Source of the DNA: Novosphingobium sp. CF614
Lineage (GTDB): Bacteria; Pseudomonadota; Alphaproteobacteria; Sphingomonadales; Sphingomonadaceae
Assembly (NCBI RefSeq): GCF_900113255.1
Contig: NZ_FOOR01000024.1
Span: 1-39,945, forward strand
Direction: 5' to 3'
Length of the DNA: 39,945 bases
Position numbers and translations under genes: made by a program. Below the pieces are notes generated by a model, which saw only the letters and a list, made by a program, of their open reading frames with translations, ran no database searches and was not told the origin of the DNA. Within the stretch, counting starts at the first letter, position 1, and the number at the start of each line of letters is the position of its first letter. Shown piece after piece: positions 7,665 to 16,096 of the stretch.

Positions 7665-9491
7665 TCAGCCCGCGTCGGGCGCGACCACCCTGCCCGGCGC
7701 ACTTGCCGCAGGCTTCACCGCATCCACCACCCGCAAGTGCAGTTCGCGCAGCTGCTTCAGCTCGGCCGGCGAGGGTGCGCCCATCAGCAGGTCCTCGGCG
7801 CGCTGGTTCATCGGGAACAGCGTGATTTCGCGCAGGTTCTGGGCTCCGCAGAGCAGCATGACGATGCGATCGACGCCGGCCGCCATGCCGCCATGCGGCG
7901 GCGCACCGTACTGGAAGGCGCGGTAGAGGCCGCCGAAGCGCTCCTCCACGTCCTGCTTCGAAAGGCCGACCTTCTCGAACGCGGCGACCATCAGCTCCGG
8001 TGTCTGGTTGCGGATCGAACCGGAGGCGATTTCGTAGCCATTGCAGACGAGGTCATACTGGAACGCCTTGATGGCGAGCGGATCCGCGCCGGCCAGCGCC
8101 TCCATCCCGCCCTGCGGCATCGAGAAGGGGTTGTGCGCGAAATCCAGCTTCTTGTTGTCCTCATCCCATTCGAAGAACGGGAAATCGACGATCCAGCACA
8201 GTTCGAAGCGGTCCTTGTCGATCAGGTCGAGCTGCTCGGCGACGCGGGTACGGGCAAGGCCGGCCAGCCTGGCGGCCTGCTCCGGCTTGCCGGCGGCGAA
8301 GAAAACGCCGTCGTTGGGACCGAGACCCAGCGCCGCGATCAGGGCGGCGGTCTTGTCCTCGCCATGGTTCTTGGCGATCGGGCCGCCCGGAACGCCGTCC
8401 TTGATGTTGATATAGCCAAGGCCGGAGAAGCCCTCGGCGCGCGCCCAGTTGTTCGTGTCGTCGAAGAACTTGCGGCTGCCCGCCCCAGCGCCGGGTGCGG
8501 GGATCGCGCGAATGACGCCGCCGCCCGCGACGATGCCGGCGAAGATGCCGAAACCGGATTCGGCGAAGTGCCCGGTCACATCGCGGATCAGCAGCGGGTT
8601 CCTGAGGTCTGGCTTGTCCGAGCCATAGTCCAGCATCGCCTGGGCATAGGGAATCCGGCGGAATTCGCCCGAAGGCGTCACCGGCTTGCCCTCGGCGAAT
8701 TCGGCGAAGACGCCCTGGAGCACCGGTTCCATCGTCTCCCAGATCTCTTCCTGGGTAACGAAGCTCATCTCCAGGTCGAGCTGGTAGAACTCGCCCGGCA
8801 GGCGGTCGGCGCGCGGGTCTTCGTCGCGGAAGCACGGGGCGATCTGGAAGTACCGGTCGAAACCGGCGACCATCAGCAGCTGCTTGTACTGCTGCGGCGC
8901 CTGCGGCAGCGCATAGAACTTGCCGGCATGGATACGGCTCGGCACCAGGAAGTCGCGCGCGCCCTCGGGCGAGGACGCGGTCAGGATCGGAGTCGAATAT
9001 TCGGTGAAGCCGATCGCTTCCATGCGCTTGCGCATGTCCGAGATGATCCTGGTGCGCTTGACGATATTGGCGTGCAGCGTCTCGCGCCGCAAGTCGAGGA
9101 AGCGGTACTTGAGGCGGATGTCCTCGGGATAGTCCTGCTCCCCGGCGACGGGCATCGGCAGTTCCTCGGCCCGGGAAAGGACCGTGGCCGAGCGCGCGTA
9201 GACTTCGATCGCGCCGGTGGCGAGGTTCGGGTTCACGGTCGCGGCGCTGCGCGCCTTCACCTCGCCCTCGATGGTCACGACCGATTCCAGCCGCAGGGAA
9301 TCGAGCAACCCCAGCGCGGCGCTGTCGGTATCGGCAACCACCTGGGTGATGCCGTAATGATCGCGCAGGTCGACGAACAGCACCCCGCCGTGATCGCGCT
9401 TGCGATGGACCCAGCCGGAAAGGCGAACCGCCTGGCCGACTTCGGCCGAAGTCAGGGCGCCGCAGGTATGGGAGCGATAAGGATGGGTCAT
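7665..9491 (-). CDS. aspS: Aspartyl-tRNA synthetase (probably Asp/Asn non-discriminating)
   Basis: Class II synthetase charging tRNA with aspartate. The 608-residue protein has the N-terminal OB-fold anticodon domain, a catalytic core with motif 1-like LRRETLHANIVKRTRI, motif 2 FRDEDPRADR (about residues 221-230) and a C-terminal motif 3 with GVDRIVMLL, plus the bacterial insertion domain. The ATG at 9491 (MTHPYRSHTCGAL) is preferred; a GTG at 9512 would add seven residues. In the anticodon domain the motif RKRDHGG has His34 where discriminating enzymes usually have Leu, and small residues (ARSAAT) replace the Lys found near position 82. Both features are associated with non-discriminating enzymes that also make Asp-tRNA-Asn for GatCAB. 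Confidence 0.96.
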   Translation of the reverse strand: MTHPYRSHTCGALTSAEVGQAVRLSGWVHRKRDHGGVLFVDLRDHYGITQVVADTDSAALGLLDSLRLESVVTIEGEVKARSAATVNPNLATGAIEVYARSATVLSRAEELPMPVAGEQDYPEDIRLKYRFLDLRRETLHANIVKRTRIISDMRKRMEAIGFTEYSTPILTASSPEGARDFLVPSRIHAGKFYALPQAPQQYKQLLMVAGFDRYFQIAPCFRDEDPRADRLPGEFYQLDLEMSFVTQEEIWETMEPVLQGVFAEFAEGKPVTPSGEFRRIPYAQAMLDYGSDKPDLRNPLLIRDVTGHFAESGFGIFAGIVAGGGVIRAIPAPGAGAGSRKFFDDTNNWARAEGFSGLGYINIKDGVPGGPIAKNHGEDKTAALIAALGLGPNDGVFFAAGKPEQAARLAGLARTRVAEQLDLIDKDRFELCWIVDFPFFEWDEDNKKLDFAHNPFSMPQGGMEALAGADPLAIKAFQYDLVCNGYEIASGSIRNQTPELMVAAFEKVGLSKQDVEERFGGLYRAFQYGAPPHGGMAAGVDRIVMLLCGAQNLREITLFPMNQRAEDLLMGAPSPAELKQLRELHLRVVDAVKPAASAPGRVVAPDAG

Positions 9492-9610
9492 GGCGGTTTC
9501 GCGCTTCTTCACTGTAAACGGATGTGCAAGCCGTGCCCCCTAGTCGAGTGCCGGCCCGATTTCCAGATACCGTTTTCCCGCACCCCTCGATACGACCGCG
9601 AGGAAGGCGC

Positions 9611-9649
9611 CGGTTACCGCGAATGAACCCCGGTAACCACGAATAAACC
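9611..9649. repeat. Imperfect 19-bp direct repeat, period 20
   Basis: CGGTTACCGCGAATGAACC (9611-9629) and CGGTAACCACGAATAAACC (9631-9649) match at 16 of 19 positions. The pair lies in the divergent gap between aspS (start 9491) and the small gene at 9694. Two near-identical sites on nearly the same face of the helix suggest a regulator-binding region. Confidence 0.5.
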
Positions 9650-9693
9650 ATTGCCCGCTATTCGTGATCCCCAGGGTCATCTGGAGTCAATCA

Positions 9694-9930
9694 ATGTTGA
9701 CAAACGTCGCTGTAGACGACGTCGCGGACAACGAATTCCGCCTTTCAATCGATGCTATCATGCATGAGGACGGAACGAACCACGGCGCCGCCGAAATCGG
9801 GCGGGACTTCCGCGCCGCCCATGCCACCGGAACTCAGCTGCGCCACCGCCTGGTCACGCCGGAAAGCATCGCCGAGCTCGCGGCGACGACACGGCCCAGC
9901 CTGCTGCAACGTCTCCTGCGCCGCCATTAG
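9694..9930 (+). CDS. Small protein of unknown function
   Basis: A 78-residue frame starting MLTNVAVDDVADNEFRLSI, with CTGGAG at a good distance before the ATG at 9694; a GTG at 9664 is also in frame. Its codons show some GC3 bias. It is acidic at the N-terminus and basic at the C-terminus (LLQRLLRRH), with no signal peptide or membrane segment. I do not recognise the family. It is flanked by aspS (divergent) and rnd (same strand, 84 bases downstream). A 60-codon antisense frame covers much of it but lacks a ribosome site. Confidence 0.5.
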   Translation: MLTNVAVDDVADNEFRLSIDAIMHEDGTNHGAAEIGRDFRAAHATGTQLRHRLVTPESIAELAATTRPSLLQRLLRRH

Positions 9931-10014
9931 TCGCGCACGATCCCCCGTTCACCGCACGGAATCGTTAACGCGAACGTTGATCCCCTGTCCTGTTAGGCGT
10001 AACGCCCCTGTTCA

Positions 10015-11223
10015 ATGAAAATTCATCCTCTGATAACCGACAGCCAGGAACTCGCGGATCTTTGCGCGCGCCTCGCGCAGGCCGACTTCATCGTCGTCGA
10101 CACCGAATTCATGCGGGAAAACACGTATTGGCCCGAGCTTTGCCTGGTGCAGATCGCCGATACCCAGGAAGCCGCCGCGATCGATCCCAAGGCGGAAGGC
10201 ATCGACCTCAAGCCGCTGCTGGACCTGCTTACCGACAATGAGGACGTGCTGAAGGTCTTCCACGCCGGGGGACAGGACGTGGAGATCATCTACAACGCCA
10301 CCGGCCGCACGCCGCACCCGATCTTCGACACCCAGATCGCAATGATGGCGATCAGCCAGTCCGAGCAAATCGGCTATTCGAACCTGGTGGAATCGTGGCT
10401 GGGCCTGACCATCGACAAGGGCGCGCGCTTCACCGACTGGTCGCGCCGGCCGCTGACCGAGCGCCAGATCGAATACGCGATTGGCGACGTCACGCACTTG
10501 TCGAAGATCTTCCCCAAGATTCTCAAGCGCCTGATGAAGACCGGGCGCGGCGAATGGCTGGACCAGGAGATGGAAAAGCTGGCCGATCCGGAGAACTATC
10601 GCAACGATCCCGCCCAGGCGTGGAAACGGATCAAGGCCGCGGGGCGCAATCCGGCGATGCTCGGCCGGCTCAAGGCGATCGCCGCGTGGCGCGAACACGA
10701 AGCGCAGGGCAAGAACATCCCGCGCGGGCGCATCGCGCGGGACGAAACCCTTGCCGACCTGGCCAGTCACCCTCCGAAGCAGCAGGCGGACCTCGCCAAA
10801 GTGCGCGGGTTCTCGCAAGGGTGGAAGGACAACGAGATCGGCAGGCGGCTGATGAACGCCATCGCCGCGGCGGGGCCGCTGCCCGAGGACGAACTGCCGC
10901 CGCGCACGCCGCGCGGGGCTCCCCTCGGCAAGGAAGGCGCGCTCGTCGCCGACCTGCTCAAACTGCTGCTCAAGATCCGCGCGCGCGAGATCGACGCCGC
11001 CGCGCGCCTGCTGGCCCGCAGCGACGAACTGGAAATGCTGGCCGCCGGGGTGCGCAAGAACCTCGCGATGCTGCAGGGCTGGCGCTATGACATCTTCGGC
11101 CACGATGCGCTGGACCTGGTCGAGGGCAAGCTCGCCTTCGCGGTGGAGAACGGCAAGCTGAAGATGACCCATGTCGACGATGTGGCCGCCGGCGAGGTTT
11201 CGGACGACCAGCCCGCGTCATGA
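10015..11223 (+). CDS. rnd: Ribonuclease D
   Basis: 3'-5' exoribonuclease that trims tRNA precursors. The 402-residue protein has the DEDDy exonuclease set: Asp29 and Glu31 in VVDTEF, Asp88 in HAGGQDVEI, and Tyr154/Asp158 in YAIGDVTHL. An HRDC domain follows (about residues 205-290, with NIPRGRIARDETLADLA), then a C-terminal helical region as in RNase D. The stop overlaps the next start in ATGA, so rnd and the OxyR-type gene are translated from one message. Confidence 0.95.
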   Translation: MKIHPLITDSQELADLCARLAQADFIVVDTEFMRENTYWPELCLVQIADTQEAAAIDPKAEGIDLKPLLDLLTDNEDVLKVFHAGGQDVEIIYNATGRTPHPIFDTQIAMMAISQSEQIGYSNLVESWLGLTIDKGARFTDWSRRPLTERQIEYAIGDVTHLSKIFPKILKRLMKTGRGEWLDQEMEKLADPENYRNDPAQAWKRIKAAGRNPAMLGRLKAIAAWREHEAQGKNIPRGRIARDETLADLASHPPKQQADLAKVRGFSQGWKDNEIGRRLMNAIAAAGPLPEDELPPRTPRGAPLGKEGALVADLLKLLLKIRAREIDAAARLLARSDELEMLAAGVRKNLAMLQGWRYDIFGHDALDLVEGKLAFAVENGKLKMTHVDDVAAGEVSDDQPAS

Positions 11224-12116
11224 CGGTCTATCAGCCGACGCTCAAGCAGCTTCAGTACCTTGTCGCGCTGCATGAGCACGGCCACTTCGGCCGGGCCGCC
11301 GATGCCTGCTTCGTTTCGCAATCCACGCTCTCGGCCGGCCTGCGCGACCTTGAGGCGCTGCTGGGCGTCACCCTGGTCGAACGCAGCAAGCGGGCCGTGC
11401 GCTTCACGCCGCTGGGCAATTCCGTGGTAACCAAGGCGCATCGCATCCTGCGCGAGACGGAGGAACTTTCCGACCTCGTGCGATCGAGCGGCAAGCCGCT
11501 TTCCGGCGAAGTGCGGATGAGCGTGATCCCCACGATCGCGCCGTTCCTGCTGCCAAGGATGCTCCCGCGGCTGCGCCGCGAACGGCCGAACCTCAAGCTG
11601 TTCCTGCGCGAGGAACCGAGCCAGGCGGCGATCGAATCGCTCAACCACGGGCGAGCGGACTGCGTGCTGCTGGCCCTGCCCTACGCCACCGGCGACGTGG
11701 AGAAGGAGACGATCGAACTCGACGCCTTCTTCGTCGCCTTCCCGCACGACGATCCGCGCAATCCACCCGATGAAGTGAGCCCGGACATCATCGACGAGCA
11801 TCGGCTGCTGCTGCTGGAGGATGGCCACTGCCTGAAGGACCATGCGCTGGCCGCCTGCAATCGCCCGGAACTGCGCGCCTCGGCAACGATGATCGGTACG
11901 TCGCTGCATACGCTGGTGCAAATGGTCGACAATGGACTTGGCCTGACGATGCTGCCCGAAATGGCGCTGGACGCGGGCATCCTCAACGGCACCAACGTCG
12001 TCGCCCGCCCCCTGCTCGCGCCCAACGCCAACCGCGAGATCGCATTGATATGGCGCCGGAACTCACCGCGCTCCGACGAATTCCGGATGCTGGCGGACGA
12101 ACTGCGGGCGGGATAG
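11220..12116 (+). CDS. oxyR: OxyR-type LysR-family peroxide-sensing regulator
   Basis: LysR-type transcriptional regulator of 298 residues. The N-terminal winged helix-turn-helix covers about residues 6-65 (HFGRAADACFVSQSTLSAGLRDLE). The effector domain contains LLEDGHCLKDHALAAC, with Cys204 and Cys213 nine residues apart, matching the peroxidatic/resolving pair Cys199/Cys208 of E. coli OxyR. This makes an OxyR assignment much more likely than a generic LysR. It overlaps rnd by four bases (ATGA), so in this layout it has no promoter of its own directly upstream. No catalase or alkyl hydroperoxide reductase gene is adjacent. Confidence 0.9.
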   Translation: MTVYQPTLKQLQYLVALHEHGHFGRAADACFVSQSTLSAGLRDLEALLGVTLVERSKRAVRFTPLGNSVVTKAHRILRETEELSDLVRSSGKPLSGEVRMSVIPTIAPFLLPRMLPRLRRERPNLKLFLREEPSQAAIESLNHGRADCVLLALPYATGDVEKETIELDAFFVAFPHDDPRNPPDEVSPDIIDEHRLLLLEDGHCLKDHALAACNRPELRASATMIGTSLHTLVQMVDNGLGLTMLPEMALDAGILNGTNVVARPLLAPNANREIALIWRRNSPRSDEFRMLADELRAG

Positions 12117-12474
12117 GGCCTTCGCCAAGGCACCTGGCCGCCCTGGCCAACTTCGCCGGCCACAGCCCTGAATTGCGGGCACCGTCTTCGGCGGCGCGCA
12201 ATTGACGAAGGAAAGGGAACACGAGTTCAGATCGATGGAATTTGCGATCGGCGGGAAAGCCCGTCGCCAAATCTTGGATCTCCTGACCAAGATCGGCAAT
12301 GACAACAACGGCTTGACCGGCGCCAGAACATTCCTATTGACTGGCCGGCAACTGCAATGGCCGCTGGTCTTCGATCAAAACGTTCGTCGTCGCAACCGAC
12401 TTTGAATAGATCGCGGTTCGCTGAACCGGGCGTTTCGACATTGCGCATGGTTTGAATTCGCCGGCGGGAGTATT
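12117..12474 (+). other. 358-base intergenic region, no gene seen
   Basis: It holds an open frame of 67 codons from a TTG at 12202 that lacks a ribosome site and coding bias, so I do not call it. A GGGAG ribosome site for the next gene lies at 12466-12470. The middle (about 12230-12430) is less GC-rich than its surroundings and probably contains the promoter of the DUF2279 gene. Confidence 0.5.
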
Positions 12475-13737
12475 ATGCGTTTTTCCAGCAGGACGGCCGT
12501 TGCCCTGACGTTTTCCACGATTTCGGCTCCAGCGATGGCGGAGTCCATCGATCCCGCGATACCCTCTATCCGGACATCGGCCATCCAGGCGCCGGCCATC
12601 CAGGCGCCGGCGCTGCCTGCGGCCGGCATCGCCCCGCCGGCGAACGCTGCCGAAGTCACGTTGCCTGGAGCCGAGGCGGCCGCCCGGCTTGAGGTTGCCC
12701 AGCCCCTCGCGCCGATCGCCTGCGCCGGCCTGGCGGCGCCCGGGTGCGAGACAATGGATATCGCTCCCTCGGGACAGGCCGCCGCCGATTGGGACCTGTC
12801 GGACCTGCGCCGCCGCGAAGCGCTTGCGATCGCCCCTGACGAGCGTGGATATCGCATTGCCCTCGCCGAGGGCGCCTGCCGGGGCGATTGCCCGATGGGG
12901 CCGCCGACCCCCGCAAAGCGCGCCTGGGCCGATCACGTACCCGGCGAATACGCCACGCATCGCGGTTTCTTCAAGCAGGCCGGAACGATCACCACCGAAC
13001 TGCTGTTGGTGGGCGCCTATTTCAGCGTGCAGAGTGGCTCGAAGTTCTTCAAGGAAACCTCATCCTTCCATTTTCACGACGAAGGCTGGTTCGGCAAGAA
13101 CACCTCCAACGTCGGCGTCGACAAGCTCGCGCACGCCTTCAACACTTACCTGCTGGCCGACATCATTCACGCCCGCCTCCACGAGACGACCAATGCTTCG
13201 CAGGGCGATGCCCTGACGGCCGGCATCATGGCCGCCGGGTTCATGGCGCTCAACGAGATTTCCGACGCCATCGAGCCGGACGCCGGCTATTCGATGCAGG
13301 ACGTGACCATGAACATCGCGGGCGCGGCCTTCTCGGTGCTGCGCAACACGGTGCCGGGAGTGAAGGAAAAGGTTTCGTTCAAGGTGGAGATCGTTCCGAA
13401 CGATCAATTCTACACCCGCGCCGGAAAGCCGCATTATGCCCAGCAGCGCTTCATGTTCTCGCTCAAGGGCGCGGGCTTTCCAGGGCTGCGCCGCACTCCG
13501 CTACGCTTCGTCGATTTGCAGGTGGGCTATTTCGCCTCGAGATTCCTCAACGAGGATCGCGCGGCGGGCCGCGAACCCAAGCGCCACCTTTTCGTCGGCC
13601 TCGGCCTCAACGTGGGTGAATTGCTGTTTGGCGAATCGAATTCGGGCTTCGGCAAAGCGGGCCGCGCGGTGCTGGACTATCTCCAGCTCCCCTATACCTC
13701 GATCCGCTACGACACCACCGGACGCCTGGGGAACTGA
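12475..13737 (+). CDS. DUF2279 (YfiM-like) exported protein
   Basis: A 420-residue protein with an N-terminal signal peptide (cleavage expected after AMA, residue 22). A long Ala/Pro-rich low-complexity segment (about 23-75) includes two exact copies of SAIQAP-type repeats coded by a 15-bp tandem duplication. The C-terminal half contains the DUF2279/YfiM-like stretch VGVDKLAHAFNTYLLADI and the helical region AGIMAAGFMALNEISDAIEPDAGYSMQDVTMN. The function of this family is unknown; it is thought to sit at the cell envelope. GGGAG lies just before the ATG. The gene stands alone, facing convergent minus-strand genes. Confidence 0.8.
   Translation: MRFSSRTAVALTFSTISAPAMAESIDPAIPSIRTSAIQAPAIQAPALPAAGIAPPANAAEVTLPGAEAAARLEVAQPLAPIACAGLAAPGCETMDIAPSGQAAADWDLSDLRRREALAIAPDERGYRIALAEGACRGDCPMGPPTPAKRAWADHVPGEYATHRGFFKQAGTITTELLLVGAYFSVQSGSKFFKETSSFHFHDEGWFGKNTSNVGVDKLAHAFNTYLLADIIHARLHETTNASQGDALTAGIMAAGFMALNEISDAIEPDAGYSMQDVTMNIAGAAFSVLRNTVPGVKEKVSFKVEIVPNDQFYTRAGKPHYAQQRFMFSLKGAGFPGLRRTPLRFVDLQVGYFASRFLNEDRAAGREPKRHLFVGLGLNVGELLFGESNSGFGKAGRAVLDYLQLPYTSIRYDTTGRLGN
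12579..12608 (+). repeat. Perfect 15-bp tandem duplication inside the DUF2279 gene
   Basis: GGCCATCCAGGCGCC occurs twice without a gap (12579-12593 and 12594-12608), encoding Ala-Ile-Gln-Ala-Pro twice. It is in frame and could vary in copy number by slippage. Confidence 0.8.
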
Positions 13738-13748
13738 CCCGCAGGCGG

Positions 13749-14381
13749 CTATCCGCCTTCGGGCGAGGCGGCGATCGTCAGCGTCAGGGAACTGCGGAAA
13801 GGCGCCGGCGCTTCTTCATCGGTCATGAACGAGACGACCGCCTCGTCGTTCTCGCCGGCCGGCGGCAGCGCATGCGTGGCGTAATCGAACGACCGCCCCT
13901 GGGCGAGCCCCTTGCGAAACGCTTCGGAGGCAAGCTCCCCGCGCAGCATCTTGCGCGGATCGAGCGAGGCGAATTGCCGCTTCCATAGCGGCGTCAGCGC
14001 CAGCACCGCCGCCATGCGCGTCAGCTGGCGGTCATCGGGCATCGCCAACGGCGAGAGCAGCGTCACCCTGAGATTGGCGATCGCGCAGTTCTGCTGCTCG
14101 ACCACGACTGTCGTGCCATCCCCGAAATCGACCAGATCGCGTACCACCGGCTCGCCGCTGTCGGGATCCCGCCAGGAAGAGACCAGTACCCGGGGCTTTT
14201 CCCGCAGCGCCTCAAGCTCCTGCCGCGACGAGACGGTCTCCACCGCGCAATCGCCGGTCGCCGCCTTTGACGGCACGCCCGGCCCCGCTCCATCCGGGCC
14301 CGATGCGGTGGGCGCCGCGAAGTGGAGTGCCGCTCCGGCTCCCACCAATGCCAAGGCGCCCAGCGCCAGCCACTTTGCCAT
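13749..14381 (-). CDS. Membrane-anchored/exported protein of unknown function
   Basis: A 210-residue protein starting MAKWLALGALALVGAGAALH, a signal peptide or N-terminal anchor (residues 3-20), followed by an Ala/Gly/Pro linker and a soluble domain with no motif I recognise (segments VLVSSWRDPDSGEPVVRDLVDFGDGTT and LTPLWKRQFASLDPRKMLRGEL). The last part, SSLTLTIAASPEGG, looks like a beta-strand end. It starts 10 bases after the stop of the peptidoglycan-binding gene on the same strand, so the two are almost certainly co-transcribed and may act together at the envelope. Confidence 0.7.
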   Translation of the reverse strand: MAKWLALGALALVGAGAALHFAAPTASGPDGAGPGVPSKAATGDCAVETVSSRQELEALREKPRVLVSSWRDPDSGEPVVRDLVDFGDGTTVVVEQQNCAIANLRVTLLSPLAMPDDRQLTRMAAVLALTPLWKRQFASLDPRKMLRGELASEAFRKGLAQGRSFDYATHALPPAGENDEAVVSFMTDEEAPAPFRSSLTLTIAASPEGG

Positions 14382-14390
14382 GATGCGCGC

Positions 14391-15251
14391 CTACAGCGGC
14401 TTTGAGTTCGGCACGATTTCCAGGTGCCAGCAGGTGTTGGACTTCGCGGTCTCGTCGATGAATGTCTGGATATAGCCGTCCTTCTTCAATTGCACGAAGG
14501 CATTGGTCAGTTTCTCCAAGCTGAAAGTGGAACCCGCCGCCTTCCTGGTGCTGTTCAATCCTATGTCGAAGACGTTCAGCCTGCCGTAGCCGGCGATGGT
14601 CGCGACATGGCGAGAGACCTGGCGGCCCTTGCCGAGCTGCTCCTCGATCTTCAGGCGCATCAGGTCGATGACCTGGCTCTCCGGCTTGTCACGGTTATCC
14701 TTGAAAACCTTGAGAACTTCGTCCCCGGTCGGACCGTAGAGGTTGAACTGGTTGGCAAGGTTGGACTTCGCATTGCCGTACATGATCCGTGCCTGGTCGG
14801 CCGGCAGGCGCAGCGTGCTGGTAATCACCGCCGCATTCATCTTCGCCATCGCCAATGCCTTGACGACGACGGCGATGCTGTAGGGGCTGACGAGCTGCAA
14901 CTTCTTGTCGACATTGCCATAGGTGACGGAGATCGCGCCGGACGCGGACGGCGTGCCGGCGGAAGCGGTGGGAGCAGCCGCCGGCCCGGTTTGCGTCTCC
15001 GACTGCGCGACCAGCGCGGTGATCGTCTTGCCGCCGGGGTCGATCCGGCCATCGGGATGGGGAAATTTCATCACTTGCGACTGGAAAGCCTCGATAGCCG
15101 CCAGCATCGCATCGTCGACACTTGCGTTCGCCGCGAGCGCGGGCTTTCCCGTGTTCTTGAGAAAAGTGTTGAGCAATTGACGGACGGTTTTCACATCCCC
15201 CGGCAGGTTGACCCCGTTCCTCCCGACCGACTTGGAAATCGCTATCGCCAT
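14391..15251 (-). CDS. Peptidoglycan-binding protein with possible M15-like peptidase residues
   Basis: A 286-residue protein from the ATG at 15251 (MAIAISKSVGRNGVNLPGDV), preceded by GAGAGG. The N-terminal part (about 10-80), DVKTVRQLLNTFLKNTG ... IEAFQSQVM, matches the three-helix peptidoglycan-binding domain 1. An Ala/Ser/Thr/Pro linker follows. The C-terminal part contains SRHVATIAGYGRLNVFDIGL and ends CWHLEIVPNS; a His, an Asp and a terminal W-H-x-E are the kinds of residue found in M15/LAS-type zinc peptidases. The motif spacing is unusual, so peptidase activity is an inference. There is no Sec signal peptide, as with some endolysin-like or secretion-system-delivered proteins. Confidence 0.65.
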   Translation of the reverse strand: MAIAISKSVGRNGVNLPGDVKTVRQLLNTFLKNTGKPALAANASVDDAMLAAIEAFQSQVMKFPHPDGRIDPGGKTITALVAQSETQTGPAAAPTASAGTPSASGAISVTYGNVDKKLQLVSPYSIAVVVKALAMAKMNAAVITSTLRLPADQARIMYGNAKSNLANQFNLYGPTGDEVLKVFKDNRDKPESQVIDLMRLKIEEQLGKGRQVSRHVATIAGYGRLNVFDIGLNSTRKAAGSTFSLEKLTNAFVQLKKDGYIQTFIDETAKSNTCWHLEIVPNSKPL

Positions 15252-15362
15252 GGCCGACTCGTTCCTCTCAAGTATCGAGCCAGTCTGGACCACGCGAAGC
15301 GCGGGCACAATGCGCCGCGGCGGGCACGAGTTCAGCCTTTATTCGATCGGCAAGCGCGATGT

Positions 15363-15956
15363 TCAATCCATATGCTTGAGACCGACCCGCAGGTAATCCC
15401 AGCCGGTAACCAGCGTCAGCCCCGCTGCTCCCCACAGAGTGGTCAGTCCCACCGTATGTGGAATGTTGATCGGCAGGCTGCCGATCGTGATGTTCCACCA
15501 GGGCATTGCCGCGCCCAGGATCAAGGCGCCCAGCGAAACCAGCTGGAAGGTCGTCTTCCACTTGGCCAGCTTGCTGACCGGCACCGAGACCTGAAGCCCG
15601 CCCAGGAATTCGCGCAGGCCTGAAACGGCGATCTCCCGCACCAGGATGACGAGCCCGGCGATCACATGCATGTCGCCCACGTAGGGCCCGGTAAGAATGC
15701 CCTGCGCCGTCAGCACCAGGATCACCGCGGCAACCATGATCTTGTCCGCGATCGGATCCAGGAAAATGCCGAGCCTGGAGACGGCGCCGCTCGAACGGGC
15801 GAGATAGCCGTCGAAATAGTCGGTTATCCCCATCAGGCAATAGAGCGCGAACGCCAGACCATAGCCGAATTCCCACTTCGGCCACCACAGCAGGAAAGCC
15901 AGCAGCGGAAGCGCGAGGATTCGCGAAAGGGTAAGTATATTCGGCAGGGTCAGCAT
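15363..15956 (-). CDS. pgsA: CDP-diacylglycerol-glycerol-3-phosphate 3-phosphatidyltransferase
   Basis: Makes phosphatidylglycerol-phosphate, the committed step to phosphatidylglycerol and cardiolipin, in the inner membrane. The CDP-alcohol phosphotransferase signature is complete: D-G-Y-L-A-R followed by GIFLDPIADK, i.e. D-G-x2-A-R-x8-G-x3-D-x3-D. Several hydrophobic segments surround it. The start is taken at MLTLPNILTLSRI (15956), the usual N-terminus of the family; an ATG five codons earlier (15971) is also possible. It diverges from an LplT-like lysophospholipid transporter, a fitting phospholipid context. Confidence 0.93.
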   Translation of the reverse strand: MLTLPNILTLSRILALPLLAFLLWWPKWEFGYGLAFALYCLMGITDYFDGYLARSSGAVSRLGIFLDPIADKIMVAAVILVLTAQGILTGPYVGDMHVIAGLVILVREIAVSGLREFLGGLQVSVPVSKLAKWKTTFQLVSLGALILGAAMPWWNITIGSLPINIPHTVGLTTLWGAAGLTLVTGWDYLRVGLKHMD

Positions 15957-16096
15957 GTCTTTGTGCCCCATAGCCTCGAAGCGAGCATGGAATAAAGTGC
16001 CGATCAGGGGTTGTGCGCCCCGCGCACCTCATTATGTGTCCGCGCAACGAGGGATGATGAGGCCAGCTGCAGTTCCGATATGACCACAGGGCCGAC

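Noticed and set aside
7602..9626. 674-codon open frame antisense to aspS
   Set aside because: Shadow of aspS with low-complexity Arg/Ala/Gly-rich composition.
12202..12405. 67-codon frame from a TTG between oxyR and the DUF2279 gene
   Set aside because: No ribosome site, no coding bias, rare start codon.
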